Below are positions 16,119-24,717 of a stretch of DNA of 64,000 nt, in pieces. The notes beneath the pieces were generated by a model that was given only the letters and a program-made list of their open reading frames with translations, searched no databases and was not told the origin of the DNA. Both the position numbers and the translations under genes were made by a program. Origin of the DNA: G963701675 sp963701675 (GTDB lineage: Bacteria; Planctomycetota; Planctomycetia; Gemmatales; Gemmataceae); the NCBI GenBank assembly GCA_963701675.1, contig OY969623.1, positions 8,246,001-8,310,000 of the forward strand, given 5' to 3'. How positions within the stretch are numbered: position 1 is the first letter of the stretch; each line of letters starts with the position of its first letter.

Positions 16119-17753
16119 TCAGCCAGGTTTGTGATAAGCTACCTGTCCGCCTACCTGGCTCGTTGAATGCGTCGGTCCCATTAGTCCATTCGCGATCATG
16201 CCGCCGAAATGAAACCCCGCCGAGAGAGAGCCGCTAATGTGGGCGTTGCCGTATGCCGAATGGTCCCAGGCGCCGGATAACAACCGACTGCGATCCCCCG
16301 TGATGACGGAGATGTGTCCATTGTCGACGCCGAACAGCCCGCCCGCCGCATTTGTAAGATGCGGAAAATGCAACGGAGTCCGCGGCAAACCAACTCGGCC
16401 ATTCGGATTGGACAACGGATGCGGAACGACCGACCGCACCATCAAGCCGTGGGGGTCAGCCCTTTCGACTCCGCTCACCACGTGGCTGATGGGCGCGATA
16501 CCCACGAAGTCTCCCGTTCGGCCGTTGGCTCGGACCTTCAAGATCCCGACTCCCGGGCTGACACCCTTGGCGTTGTCGACGCCGGTGACGTTTCCGGTGA
16601 GGGGGTTCGGGCCGCGCAATGCAACAAACGCCCATTTGCCGTCCGGGGAAGAGTCCATCAAATCCGGCGCGGGTCGACTGGTCGACGCATTCTTGATACG
16701 AATCCGATTGATCTCCTGATTCGTGACGGTGTCCACGGCAACGATGAAATCCGCCGCCCGATCGGCAACCCACAGCACTCGGCCGCTGCCAACGAGGCTC
16801 GCGCCATGGGAATCCACGAATCCCGTGTAACTGAAAATGACCGTTGGGGTGGGTGAATTGGGAGGGTTCGGGACCGAATCAAAATCGCTCAGTGCGAAGG
16901 AGTAAAGATCGGCGTTTAGCGGATTCGCCGACGTGGCGCCACCGGAATTGATGAACATCTTGCCGGCCGCTTCGATCCCGCCGCAACCATTCGGTTCGAC
17001 ATGTGCCCTATCATACTCGGCAACGATGCTCAACGGGGTGGCCAGGTTATCCACGACGAATAGGCCGCCGCCGCGAAGCGTTACAAAACTGAATCGGCTC
17101 GTCCCCTCGATGATCGGACATATTGGTGCGTTGTCCGGCCTGAGTTGCGCGTCCTCGCACGGTAGACCGCCCGGCGTGACACATGTCGCCAGATTCAGAG
17201 TCGCATTCGGGTCAAGGGTAAACTGGTTGTTGATGAAGTCGGTTTGGATGCGTTGCAGAAGCTTTCCGTTTTGGTTGGCGACAATGACATAGCTGTCGTC
17301 CGGCGCGGGCGTGGCGGCATGGGCTTGCACCCCGACATCAATACAGCCAACCGGCTCCCGAGTCGCGGTTTCCATGAATAGCACGTGCCCGGTGGCGACG
17401 AACGCGATCACGGCATGGGTGTTCCCGTGATTGAACATGGCCATGTGCGGACGTTGGGGCGCCGTCCCGGTTTGGGAAAGGCACAGCTGGCGAGCGTCTA
17501 CTCCGAGGTCAATTACTTCCGGTGTGGCCAGGCTGGGCTCGCCTTGTGTCAGTTGAGCGCCGTCGTAGATGTAAAGGGTGCCTCCACCGTCAGCCGCGGT
17601 GTCCGATTGATCAATCGCCCACACCTCGTAGCCCGCGAGCAGTCGACGATCTTCAAGCGGTTCCAAGTTGAGCCGACGCCGCCCTGACGCATGACGACGC
17701 GGATGCGCTTTTCCACTTTTCTTCGTTCGTCCCCACCGAATCGGCAACACCAT
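16119..17753 (-). CDS. secreted planctomycete protein with LEPLEDRRLL motif and beta-propeller-like body
   Basis: About 544 residues from MVLPIRWGRTKKSG, chosen because GGAGG lies 8 bases upstream. The N-terminus is strongly basic, then LNLEPLEDRRLLAG, the planctomycete export-associated motif. The body holds repeats such as YVIVANQNGKLLQRIQTDF and GRVLWVADRAADFIVAVDTV, then PDGKWAFVALRG, typical of YncE-like beta-propellers with one blade per 40-50 residues, and several cysteine pairs. It is likely exported and surface bound. It is monocistronic or followed by the 15995 gene in the same frame. The ligand is unknown. The family assignment of the body rests on pattern only. Confidence 0.72.
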   Translation of the reverse strand: MVLPIRWGRTKKSGKAHPRRHASGRRRLNLEPLEDRRLLAGYEVWAIDQSDTAADGGGTLYIYDGAQLTQGEPSLATPEVIDLGVDARQLCLSQTGTAPQRPHMAMFNHGNTHAVIAFVATGHVLFMETATREPVGCIDVGVQAHAATPAPDDSYVIVANQNGKLLQRIQTDFINNQFTLDPNATLNLATCVTPGGLPCEDAQLRPDNAPICPIIEGTSRFSFVTLRGGGLFVVDNLATPLSIVAEYDRAHVEPNGCGGIEAAGKMFINSGGATSANPLNADLYSFALSDFDSVPNPPNSPTPTVIFSYTGFVDSHGASLVGSGRVLWVADRAADFIVAVDTVTNQEINRIRIKNASTSRPAPDLMDSSPDGKWAFVALRGPNPLTGNVTGVDNAKGVSPGVGILKVRANGRTGDFVGIAPISHVVSGVERADPHGLMVRSVVPHPLSNPNGRVGLPRTPLHFPHLTNAAGGLFGVDNGHISVITGDRSRLLSGAWDHSAYGNAHISGSLSAGFHFGGMIANGLMGPTHSTSQVGGQVAYHKPG

Positions 17754-18200
17754 GATCAATCCTCCGGTTGGCGCCACAATCAAGTCACGACGCCCATTGG
17801 ATAAGACAGTCATCGGATTAGCGTCTCAACTACTCAGGCGCAATGATGGCGTGCAATCGGCCTTGCCGAAGTGGGTTTTTTTCAAAGATGTCGCCGGAAA
17901 GGAAATTCGCCGGCCTAAACGCTGTTGGCTTCTTGAGTTGGAACGTGCGCTATTCCGCCCAAGCCGTTCGGAGCGGCAGTCGCCGTCCCAGAAAAAACAA
18001 ACCAATAAGTCACTTCTCGGCTATCGCTCTCGCTGGAATCGGTAGGAGCGACTGTGAAGAAATTATGTAGCATCGGAAGTCCGACGTAGATAAGCCAGTT
18101 AGGCCGTTTTTCATCCATTCTCTACTTTTTTTTCAGGGTCGGTTTTCGCTCTTTGCGCAATTAGTGGAATGGAAAGCAGGATTTCAGTCAGGAGAGAAGC
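17754..18200. other. intergenic region between divergent genes
   Basis: About 450 bases that must hold the promoters of the leftward LEPLEDRRLL gene and the rightward phosphonate operon. A leftward 67-codon frame (18118-17915, MDEKRPNWLIYVG) lacks a ribosome site and is not called. No operator was recognised. Confidence 0.35.
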
Positions 18201-19202
18201 ATGCAAGCGACCCATCTGCCCAAAACGACACGATTACGGAAGCTGATCGGCAGTCCGGAGTTGAGCTTCCTGATGGAGGCTCACAACGGCTTGAGCGCCA
18301 AGATCGTAGAAGAAGCCGGCTTCGAAGGAATATGGGCCAGTGGTCTGTCGATGGCGGCCAGCCTGGGTGTGCGCGACCACAACGAGGCCAGTTGGACTCA
18401 GGTGCTCGACGTCGTTGAGTTCATGTGTGACGCCACACGAGTGCCCATCCTATTGGACGGCGACACCGGATATGGCAACTTCAACTCCGTGCGCAGGCTC
18501 ATTCGGAAGCTCGAACAGCGGGGAGTGGCCGGCGTCTGCCTCGAAGACAAACTCTTTCCTAAGACCAACAGCTTCATCAACGGCAAGGCCCAGCCGCTGG
18601 CCGACGTCGCCGAGTTTGCCGGCAAGATCCGGGCGGCAAAGGACGCACAACAGAGCGATGATTTCGTCGTCGTGGCGCGCGTCGAGGCGTTAATCGCCGG
18701 CTGGGGAATGCCGGAGGCGCTTGCGCGAGCCGAGGCCTACTACGATGCCGGCGCCGATGCCATTCTCATGCACAGCGCTCAAAGCACTCCTAACGAGATT
18801 CTTGAGTTCAAGGCGGAGTGGGGTCGGCGTTTACCCGTCGTAATCGTGCCGACCAAGTACTATTCCACTCCGACCGATATCTTTCGTCAGGCCGGAATCT
18901 CCGTGGTGATCTGGGCGAATCACTTGATGCGTTCGGCCCTGGCGTCGATGCAAGAAACCGCTAGCCTGCTTTTCCGAGAACAAAACCTGGTTGCCGTGGA
19001 GAGCCGGGTAGCTCCGTTGGCCGAAGTGTTCCGCATTCAAGGCGAAGCAGAACTCGCCGAAGCGGAAAACCGGTACCTCCCGGCAAAGGAACGTAACCGT
19101 CACCCAACCACAACCTCAAACAGCCGGAACGGTTCTGCGACATCGGGTTCAGTGAATGGGCACTCGATTCGAAAAGAATGCGTGACATGCGTTCCGGCGT
19201 AA
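18201..19202 (+). CDS. aepX: phosphoenolpyruvate mutase
   Basis: 333 residues, isocitrate-lyase superfamily. It carries the PEP-mutase fingerprint EDKLFPKTNS (EDK-x5-NS, residues about 115-124), the metal-site segment LLDGDTGYGNF and the RVEALIAGWG and HSAQSTPNEI blocks. It converts PEP to phosphonopyruvate, making the C-P bond, the committed step of phosphonate synthesis. AGGAG lies 6 bases before the ATG. The C-terminal 45 residues (PTTTSNSRNGSATSGSVNG) are a polar tail beyond the catalytic domain, where some homologues carry a nucleotidyltransferase; here nothing follows. It is first in the aepX-aepY-transporter-phnW operon. Confidence 0.93.
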   Translation: MQATHLPKTTRLRKLIGSPELSFLMEAHNGLSAKIVEEAGFEGIWASGLSMAASLGVRDHNEASWTQVLDVVEFMCDATRVPILLDGDTGYGNFNSVRRLIRKLEQRGVAGVCLEDKLFPKTNSFINGKAQPLADVAEFAGKIRAAKDAQQSDDFVVVARVEALIAGWGMPEALARAEAYYDAGADAILMHSAQSTPNEILEFKAEWGRRLPVVIVPTKYYSTPTDIFRQAGISVVIWANHLMRSALASMQETASLLFREQNLVAVESRVAPLAEVFRIQGEAELAEAENRYLPAKERNRHPTTTSNSRNGSATSGSVNGHSIRKECVTCVPA

Positions 19203-19234
19203 AGGTAAGGTCCGCCATCGGGTAGGATAGCTCC

Positions 19235-20401
19235 ATGATTCGTGCCGCTAGTTTCTGTCAACAGGCGTTGGCGTCTGGGTTTCGTTTTTACACCGGCGTG
19301 CCGTGCTCCTACCTGAAGCCGTTCATCAACTACGCGATCGACTGGCGCGATGTTGAATACGTCGGCGCAGCCAATGAAGGAGATGCCGTCGCCATCGGCG
19401 CCGGCGCCGCACTCGGTGGGAAGCCCGGCATCGTCATGTTCCAGAACTCCGGCTTTGGCAACGCGGTTAACCCGCTTACGTCGCTCAATGCCATCCTGCG
19501 CATTCCGGTCCTGCTCATCGTCACCTGGCGTGGAGAGCCGGGCGGCGAACGGGACGAACCCCAGCACGACCTGGTGGGCGAGATTACCCCGAACCTATTT
19601 GACACGATGCGGATTCCGTATGCGTTCTTTCCACGCGAGGAGAGCGAAATCGAGGCGGTGTTGAGCGAGGCATGTCGCCAAATGGGCCAGACCGGGCTGC
19701 CCTATGGACTGATTATGCGGAAAGGACAAGTAGCGGCACATCCGCTTCAGTCGACGCCAAAGGTGCGGCCGATACACACCGATTCCGGACCTGGCCCCGA
19801 CTGGCTGGAACATCGGCCAACGCGAACCCAAGTGCTTCAAGCCGTGCAAAGACATGTCCGTCCCACCGATGCCGTCATCGCCACCACTGGCTACACGGGG
19901 CGTGCGTTGTACGGCCTGGGAGACCGGCCGAATCAGCTCTATATGGTGGGTTCGATGGGCTGCGCCTCAAGCCTGGGCCTTGGATTGGCGTTGGCGCAGC
20001 CGCGGCGGCGCGTCATTGTCCTCGACGGCGACGGCGCCGCGCTCATGCGCATGAGCGCCATGGCCACGATCGGATACGAACAGCCGCCTAACCTTTTGCA
20101 CCTGGTGATCGACAACGAAATGCACGAGTCAACGGGAGGCCAGGCGACGGTTTCCCATTCGGTTGATCTTGCAGCCGTCGCCCGGGCATGTGGCTATGCG
20201 CGCGTTCGGCGCGTCCCGACGACGGAAGATATTGTCGAAACACTGCGCGATCCCGACGCGAGCCTTACGCTCGCCCATGTGAAAGTGTGTCCCGAAAGGG
20301 CAGAGGAGTTGCCGCGGCCGACGATGGCGCCCTGGCAAGTCGCCGCGCGTTTTCGCGCCTGGCTGCATGAAACGGACGCGCCCGTGAGGGCGGCGAGATG
20401 A
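19235..20401 (+). CDS. aepY: phosphonopyruvate decarboxylase
   Basis: 388 residues, ThDP-dependent. The N-terminal pyrimidine-binding half has TGVPCSYLKPFINY and GAANEGDAVAIGAG with the catalytic Glu. The C-terminal half has the ThDP motif DGDGAALMRMSA ending about 25 residues later at VIDNEMHESTGGQ. This is the normal size and order for the family. It decarboxylates phosphonopyruvate to phosphonoacetaldehyde, pulling the unfavourable mutase reaction forward. It lies 32 bases after aepX, and its stop overlaps the next start (ATGA at 20398). Together with phnW it completes the route to 2-aminoethylphosphonate. Confidence 0.92.
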   Translation: MIRAASFCQQALASGFRFYTGVPCSYLKPFINYAIDWRDVEYVGAANEGDAVAIGAGAALGGKPGIVMFQNSGFGNAVNPLTSLNAILRIPVLLIVTWRGEPGGERDEPQHDLVGEITPNLFDTMRIPYAFFPREESEIEAVLSEACRQMGQTGLPYGLIMRKGQVAAHPLQSTPKVRPIHTDSGPGPDWLEHRPTRTQVLQAVQRHVRPTDAVIATTGYTGRALYGLGDRPNQLYMVGSMGCASSLGLGLALAQPRRRVIVLDGDGAALMRMSAMATIGYEQPPNLLHLVIDNEMHESTGGQATVSHSVDLAAVARACGYARVRRVPTTEDIVETLRDPDASLTLAHVKVCPERAEELPRPTMAPWQVAARFRAWLHETDAPVRAAR

Positions 20402-21267
20402 GCGCCTTCAGCGTCTTGCTGATTCTTGGCTCAGCATGTCTGCACGTGGTGCAGCACCTGGCGATCAAGCAAGCACACGAACGGACGGCATTTGTTTGGT
20501 GGATGTGGCTCTGGGCAAGCGTTCTGTGTTCGCCCGTGCTGCTCTTGTGGGGCGGCGAGACCATCGAGGCCGGCATTTGGGGCATCCTGGCTGTCAGCGC
20601 CCTATTCGAGGCGCTGTACTACCTGGCAATCGCGCGGGCGTACAAGTCGGGCGAGCTCTCCGTGGTGTATCCGCTGGCGCGCGGCACCGCCCCGGTATTC
20701 TTGCTGGGCTGGGCTGTTTTGCTGTTGTCGGAGCAGCCGACGGCGTTTGGACTGATCGGCATCGGCCTGATCGTAAACGGACTCGCGTTGCTCAACTTGT
20801 CGCGCCTGCGCGCATGGCGCACGTGCCTGGAATCACTGCGAACAGCTTCCGCAGGTTGGGCACTGTCCGCCGGGCTATTCATCTCGCTCTACACACTTCT
20901 GGACAAAGTCGCCGTCACGGGTACCAACCCCTTGCTTTACACCTACTTCGCGATGACGTTGACGTTGCTATGGCTGACACCGGCGGCGGTCGCCACGATC
21001 GGGTGGGGCGGCCTGCGGCGCGAGTGGCAGGCATCGCGCTGGCGTAGTGCAGCCGCCGGAGTCGCGGCGATGGCGTCCTACGCCATAATCCTCGTTGTCA
21101 TGCAATCCGGTGTGTGCGCCAGTTACGTCGGGGCGGTGCGCGAGGTCAATGTCGTTTTCGGCACGCTCGCCGCCATTATTATTCTGAAGGAAAAAGGCAC
21201 GCCGATGCGCTTGTTGGGCTCCGTCCTCATCAGCAGCGGCGTCGCGACGATCGCCCTGTGGGGCTAA
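20398..21267 (+). CDS. EamA/DMT-family membrane transporter in the AEP operon
   Basis: 289 residues with about ten hydrophobic helices in two related halves, as in EamA drug/metabolite transporters. The first half has SALFEALYYLAIARAYKSGE and VVYPLARGTAPVFLLG; the second has YVGAVREVNVVFGTLAAIII then LKEKGTPMRLLGSVLI, both signature regions of the family. The start codon overlaps the aepY stop (ATGA), giving translational coupling. Lying between biosynthetic genes, it probably exports 2-aminoethylphosphonate or a product made from it, or imports a precursor. The transported substrate is inference from context. Confidence 0.85.
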   Translation: MSAFSVLLILGSACLHVVQHLAIKQAHERTAFVWWMWLWASVLCSPVLLLWGGETIEAGIWGILAVSALFEALYYLAIARAYKSGELSVVYPLARGTAPVFLLGWAVLLLSEQPTAFGLIGIGLIVNGLALLNLSRLRAWRTCLESLRTASAGWALSAGLFISLYTLLDKVAVTGTNPLLYTYFAMTLTLLWLTPAAVATIGWGGLRREWQASRWRSAAAGVAAMASYAIILVVMQSGVCASYVGAVREVNVVFGTLAAIIILKEKGTPMRLLGSVLISSGVATIALWG

Positions 21268-21287
21268 TCTCCGGAAGGTTCGGTGCA

Positions 21288-22469
21288 ATGGTTACATCCT
21301 TTGAGTTGACGCCCGATGTTCCAGGCTTGCCCGATGCCGAGCCCAGGTCCACAGATAAGCTTCTGTTTACGCCGGGACCGATTACTACTTCAGTCACGGT
21401 CAAGCGCGCGATGTGCCATGACATTGGCTCGCGCACCCATGAGATGATCGAGACGATTCGTGAAATCCGCCGTGCACTACTTCGCGTCGCGGGACTATCA
21501 CAGCGAGACGGCTACGAAGCCGTTTTGTTGCAAGGCAGCGGGACTTTCGCGGTCGAAGCCGTGCTCTCGAGTGTCGCTCCGCCGAATGGTCATTGGCTGA
21601 TCATCGTCAACGGCGCGTACGGCAAGCGCATGGTTCAAATCGCGGCTATCCACAAGATCGCCCACACGGTAATCGAGGTTGCAGAACACGAGTGGCCCGA
21701 CGCCGCTGCCGTCGACGCGGCATTGCTTGCGCATCCGGAGATTACCGGGGTTGCCGTTGTCCATTGCGAAACGACAACGGGAATTCTCAATCCCATCGCG
21801 GAGATTGGCAAGGTCGTTCGGAAACACGGCAAGGTATACGTCGTCGATTCGATGAGCGCATTCGGCGGCGTCGTGCTTGACGTTGCCTCGTGCCACGTGG
21901 ACTTTTTGATCTCGTCGGTGAACAAGTGCCTCGAAGGCGTGCCGGGGATTGCGTTCGTCTTGTGCCGCCGGGATCAGTTGCAGCGCACCCGCGAATGGGC
22001 ACGCACGCTTAGCCTGGATTTGTACGATCAATGGCAGGCTATGGAGCAGACGGGCCAGTTTCGCTTCACGCCGCCGACACATGTACTCCTGGCGCTTCGA
22101 CAAGCGCTCGCCGAGTTGGACGCAGAGGGAGGCGTGGCCGCCCGAGCCGCTCGGTATCGATCCAACCAAGAAACACTCATCGCCGGCATGCGCCGACTGG
22201 GCTTCGAGGAATATCTACGCCCGGAACGGCAAAGCTCAATCATCACATCATTTCGTGTTCCAGCCAGGCGTGGCTTCGACTTCGCCAGATTCTCCGACAA
22301 GCTTGTCGAACAAGGCTTCGTGATCTATCCCGGAAAAGTTTCAAGCGCGGAGTGTTTTAGAATCGGCACCATCGGCCACGTTTTCCCGGCGGACGTGAGG
22401 GCTTTGTTGCGTTCCGTTGAAACTGTGATGCGGTCAATGGACGAGAAAGACGCAGGGAATCCGGGGTAA
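21288..22469 (+). CDS. phnW: 2-aminoethylphosphonate--pyruvate transaminase
   Basis: 393 residues from MVTSFELTPDVPG; the frame extends upstream into the transporter gene without a start signal. It is a class V PLP aminotransferase: LLFTPGPITTSVTVKRAM at the N-terminus, VLLQGSGTFAVEAVL, VVHCETTTGILNP, VDSMSAFGG, and the PLP lysine in SSVNKCLEGVPG. In degradation PhnW converts AEP plus pyruvate to phosphonoacetaldehyde plus alanine. Placed after pepM and ppd, it most likely runs in reverse to make AEP. It is the last gene of the operon, 20 bases after the transporter stop. Confidence 0.92.
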   Translation: MVTSFELTPDVPGLPDAEPRSTDKLLFTPGPITTSVTVKRAMCHDIGSRTHEMIETIREIRRALLRVAGLSQRDGYEAVLLQGSGTFAVEAVLSSVAPPNGHWLIIVNGAYGKRMVQIAAIHKIAHTVIEVAEHEWPDAAAVDAALLAHPEITGVAVVHCETTTGILNPIAEIGKVVRKHGKVYVVDSMSAFGGVVLDVASCHVDFLISSVNKCLEGVPGIAFVLCRRDQLQRTREWARTLSLDLYDQWQAMEQTGQFRFTPPTHVLLALRQALAELDAEGGVAARAARYRSNQETLIAGMRRLGFEEYLRPERQSSIITSFRVPARRGFDFARFSDKLVEQGFVIYPGKVSSAECFRIGTIGHVFPADVRALLRSVETVMRSMDEKDAGNPG

Positions 22470-22499
22470 GCCGAATCCTGTGGCTGCCAAGCATTGAAA

Positions 22500-22775
22500 C
22501 TACGCGACCACGAGCTGTTGTCGCGCGCCTTCACGGAGAAATCGGCGGACAGTTTCGGGTTCGTGTTCCGCGAGGCGGTCGAGCAGTTGGGCGTCGCACG
22601 GGCCGAGCAACTCGACGCCGAGCAGGGAACCATCGGCGGCGTAATCCGCAAAAACGAGGCCGACACTCACTTCCTTTGTTTGCGCCACTTTCCCCTCGCG
22701 TACGCGCAAGTAGCCCGCCACAGGCTCGCCGGCTTCGTTAAACGAGACCTCAAGATGAAACTTCGGCTTGGTCAC
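22500..22775 (-). CDS. DUF2283-like protein, probable antitoxin partner
   Basis: 91 residues. HLEVSFNEAGEPVAGYLRVR, then VAQTKEVSVGLVFADYAADG and SLLGVELLGP, follow the usual DUF2283 pattern (short strands ending in a D-x-D-G turn and VGIELL). Such proteins are commonly found next to DUF4258 proteins, and one lies 34 bases upstream on the same strand. The C-terminal part (RLAEHEPETVRRFLREGA) is helical. It is probably the antitoxin-like half of a two-gene module. Function from pairing only. Confidence 0.7.
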   Translation of the reverse strand: MTKPKFHLEVSFNEAGEPVAGYLRVREGKVAQTKEVSVGLVFADYAADGSLLGVELLGPCDAQLLDRLAEHEPETVRRFLREGARQQLVVA

Positions 22776-22809
22776 GGCTCTACCTCCACAAGGAGCATCA
22801 ACCGCGCAA

Positions 22810-22989
22810 TCAGGCGATAACCGTGATCACTACGATTTGCGTTGGATCTCGTTCGAAGACAACGTCCACCGGCCGTCCACCAAGAGTCTTGCGATAACGA
22901 AACCGATTCGTCTGCGTGGGCAGCCCGGTTTGGTCTGGGCTTTGTAGCACCTCGACGACTTCGTCTTGGGTGACCTTCCGCTCGCTCAT
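22810..22989 (-). CDS. DUF4258-like small protein, probable toxin partner
   Basis: 59 residues from the first ATG (MSERKVTQDEVVEVLQSP). The recognisable domain begins earlier: IGFDEHALAR precedes the ATG in the same open frame, so the true start is probably a non-ATG codon near 23025, or an indel has removed it (an ATG in another frame lies close upstream). The body FRYRKTLGGRPVDVVFERDP and the end QIVVITVIA match the DUF4258 pattern (RNA-cleaving or relE-like small proteins, by analogy). It is paired with the DUF2283 gene downstream. Confidence 0.62.
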   Translation of the reverse strand: MSERKVTQDEVVEVLQSPDQTGLPTQTNRFRYRKTLGGRPVDVVFERDPTQIVVITVIA

Positions 22990-23203
22990 CCGCGCGAGCG
23001 CGTGCTCGTCAAACCCAATCGCGACCTGCAGCCCTCTATGTCTTCACGGATGACATGAGTGATCGCCATTCCTGTCGCTTTCGGTCGATGGCCATGCCCT
23101 TTCCAATGTGCATTATACGGTCTCAGGTTCCTTCATATGCCGCTTTGTGACAGACAATCTGACCGAGTACCGTGGGTAGTGATACCATTTGGCATTTGGT
23201 TGT

Positions 23204-23425
23204 TCAGTGCCATCGTTCGTCTGGTGCCTCACGCCAATCTGCGTCCTTGACGCCGTAGTCCTGACGGCACGCACACTTGGCCATATCGACATTGTCTTGA
23301 AGCTGATCGCGACATGGCCCCCTTGCGTCAGGGGAGTCAAAAACGTTGACGTAGGTTCCTTCCATCGACTCTTCAAGCAGAATTCGGTATACCCCAGGCT
23401 TGTTTAAGACCACTTCCAAGGCCAT
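23204..23425 (-). CDS. small passenger protein behind the IS1-like transposase
   Basis: 73 residues from MALEVVLNKPGVYRILLEES, with AGGA upstream. It continues MEGTYVNVFDSPDARGPCRD and LQDNVDMAKCACRQDYGVKD, a compact alpha/beta pattern that I recall as a small hypothetical protein next to IS1-like transposases in planctomycetes. It starts 14 bases after the transposase stop, so it is probably co-transcribed. No catalytic motif was recognised. It may be an accessory or simply a hitch-hiking gene. Confidence 0.5.
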   Translation of the reverse strand: MALEVVLNKPGVYRILLEESMEGTYVNVFDSPDARGPCRDQLQDNVDMAKCACRQDYGVKDADWREAPDERWH

Positions 23426-23439
23426 AACACGTTCCTGAT

Positions 23440-24330
23440 TCAAACCGGAACCGCCTCTAGTTCGGCCATCAAGTCCGCGAACGTCCAGAAGCGACTCGTA
23501 ACACCGGCGGCCATCGCTGGGGTAATCCGCATCTTGCCGGGCCTCCAACAGAAATTGTAGTGAGCCATGTGCAACGCAATCGCTGCCTCTAGGTTCTCCA
23601 GCTTTTTCGAGAAGCCGAGCGACAGCCGGGCAAAGCGCCGGATGAACGTCCGGACCGTCAAGTTATTCCTTTCGACGTGGCTGGTGCATATCGTCCGCTC
23701 TTCCGTTTCGTCTATCCCCTTTACGCCGCGCCGGAAGGTTCCAACCATCTCGGAAGGGGTGTATATGATGTTCGCGTTCCGGTAGTCCTTTATGATCGTA
23801 CCGAACTTTGCATAAGGCCCAAACGCTAGGTCAACGGCTTCCGGGTATCCAGGGAAACCATCGGTAGAAATCTGAATGATCCGCCGGTACTCACCCGGCC
23901 GGAAGTCGTGCGGATTCGATTCATGGATTGTCGGCCATTCCAGGCAGCTCGCAAGGTCCATCATGAATCGGCGCGCGTTGTCCGCAGAACGCTTGCCAAC
24001 AAGGAACGTCGGAATCAGTTTCGTTTTCTGGTCAAGCGCGGTCCATAGGTACATATCGCCGATGTCGCTGCGATAGGTCCGTTCGTCGGTCGTCAAACGT
24101 GCCTGCTTTTTTTGGACAAACGTCCAAGCCTCATCCGCCTCAACGTGCTCCAGGGTGAGATTCTGAAACAGCCTATCCATGACGCTTTGCGCCCGGCGAC
24201 CCGCCCACACAAGTTGACGGAGAACGCTAGGGATGTTGGTCCCCATCAACCGCGTAACGGACCGAATCGAGTTGCCTTCGACCAGCAGCCGCAGGATTAT
24301 GTCCCGCTTTTCCTTGCTCATCTTGTTCAC
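23440..24330 (-). CDS. IS1-like DDE transposase
   Basis: 296 residues from the GTG of VNKMSKEKRDIILR; the frame is open to 24405. The N-terminal helix-turn-helix (IILRLLVEGNSIRSVTRLMG) precedes a DDE core: ADEAWTFVQ (first D), ISTDGFPGYPEAV (second D) and SHVERNNLTVRTFIRRF (E), ending SLGFSKKLENLEAAIALHMAHYNFCW, typical of IS1-type enzymes. I could not find convincing terminal inverted repeats or a target duplication, so the element borders are undefined. The frame looks intact. Confidence 0.82.
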   Translation of the reverse strand: MNKMSKEKRDIILRLLVEGNSIRSVTRLMGTNIPSVLRQLVWAGRRAQSVMDRLFQNLTLEHVEADEAWTFVQKKQARLTTDERTYRSDIGDMYLWTALDQKTKLIPTFLVGKRSADNARRFMMDLASCLEWPTIHESNPHDFRPGEYRRIIQISTDGFPGYPEAVDLAFGPYAKFGTIIKDYRNANIIYTPSEMVGTFRRGVKGIDETEERTICTSHVERNNLTVRTFIRRFARLSLGFSKKLENLEAAIALHMAHYNFCWRPGKMRITPAMAAGVTSRFWTFADLMAELEAVPV

Positions 24331-24414
24331 AGCAATCCGCCTTTCGCCTTTGTGGCGGATCGCTAGAATGAAGTTCTCTACGCTGCATTCTGGCTTAACC
24401 GCCAAGTGTAGTTG

Positions 24415-24446
24415 CCCGCGATTGTTAACAGCAATCGCGGGTTTCT
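24415..24446 (+). terminator. hairpin CCCGCGATTG/CAATCGCGGG with T-rich tail
   Basis: A perfect 10-base stem (24415-24424 with 24432-24441), loop TTAACAG, followed by TTTCTTTG. It lies between the leftward transposase and the rightward ribbon-helix-helix gene and would insulate the latter from transcription coming from the left. Confidence 0.6.
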
Positions 24447-24461
24447 TTGTCTCTACTTATT

Positions 24462-24523
24462 GTAGCCACAACAAGTATTGTGTCAATAGAAAAGCACCTT
24501 GCTTTTCTTCTTTTTGTGGCTAC
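24462..24523 (+). promoter_or_regulatory. inverted repeats before the ribbon-helix-helix gene
   Basis: GTAGCCACAA (24462-24471) and TTGTGGCTAC (24514-24523) are perfect 10-base inverted copies. Between them GAAAAGC and GCTTTTC form a second inverted repeat. The right copy ends 10 bases before the ATG at 24534, a good place for an autoregulatory operator. Confidence 0.5.
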
Positions 24524-24533
24524 CATTAAGGGC

Positions 24534-24716
24534 ATGATAGGACGACCTCCTAAGCCTGAAGGCGAAGCAAAAACTAACGTTCTCCGTATACGCCTAACCC
24601 AGGACGAACGCATAGCGATTGATCGGGCCGCGCAGAGTCAGAAAGCAGAAACGTCCACTTGGGCACGTGACGCGCTTCTCAGCCTCATCAAACGCGCCGC
24701 CAAGAAGAAACGCTAA
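24534..24716 (+). CDS. ribbon-helix-helix DNA-binding protein
   Basis: 60 residues: MIGRPPKPEGEAKTNVLRIR, then LTQDERIAIDRAAQSQKAET and STWARDALLSLI, ending RAAKKKR. A strand followed by two helices and a basic tail is the ribbon-helix-helix layout of antitoxins and plasmid copy-control repressors. The start at 24534 lies right after an inverted repeat that could be its operator. No toxin gene is adjacent: the next item is a tRNA-like gene on the other strand. Local base composition is more AT-rich than the flanks, suggesting acquired DNA. Confidence 0.65.
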   Translation: MIGRPPKPEGEAKTNVLRIRLTQDERIAIDRAAQSQKAETSTWARDALLSLIKRAAKKKR

Positions 24717-24717
24717 A

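Noticed and set aside
17915..18118. Leftward 67-codon frame MDEKRPNWLIYVG
   Set aside because: No ribosome site and no recognisable domain; it lies in the presumed promoter region.
23100..24450. Complete IS element with defined ends
   Set aside because: No matching terminal inverted repeats or target duplication could be found around the transposase.
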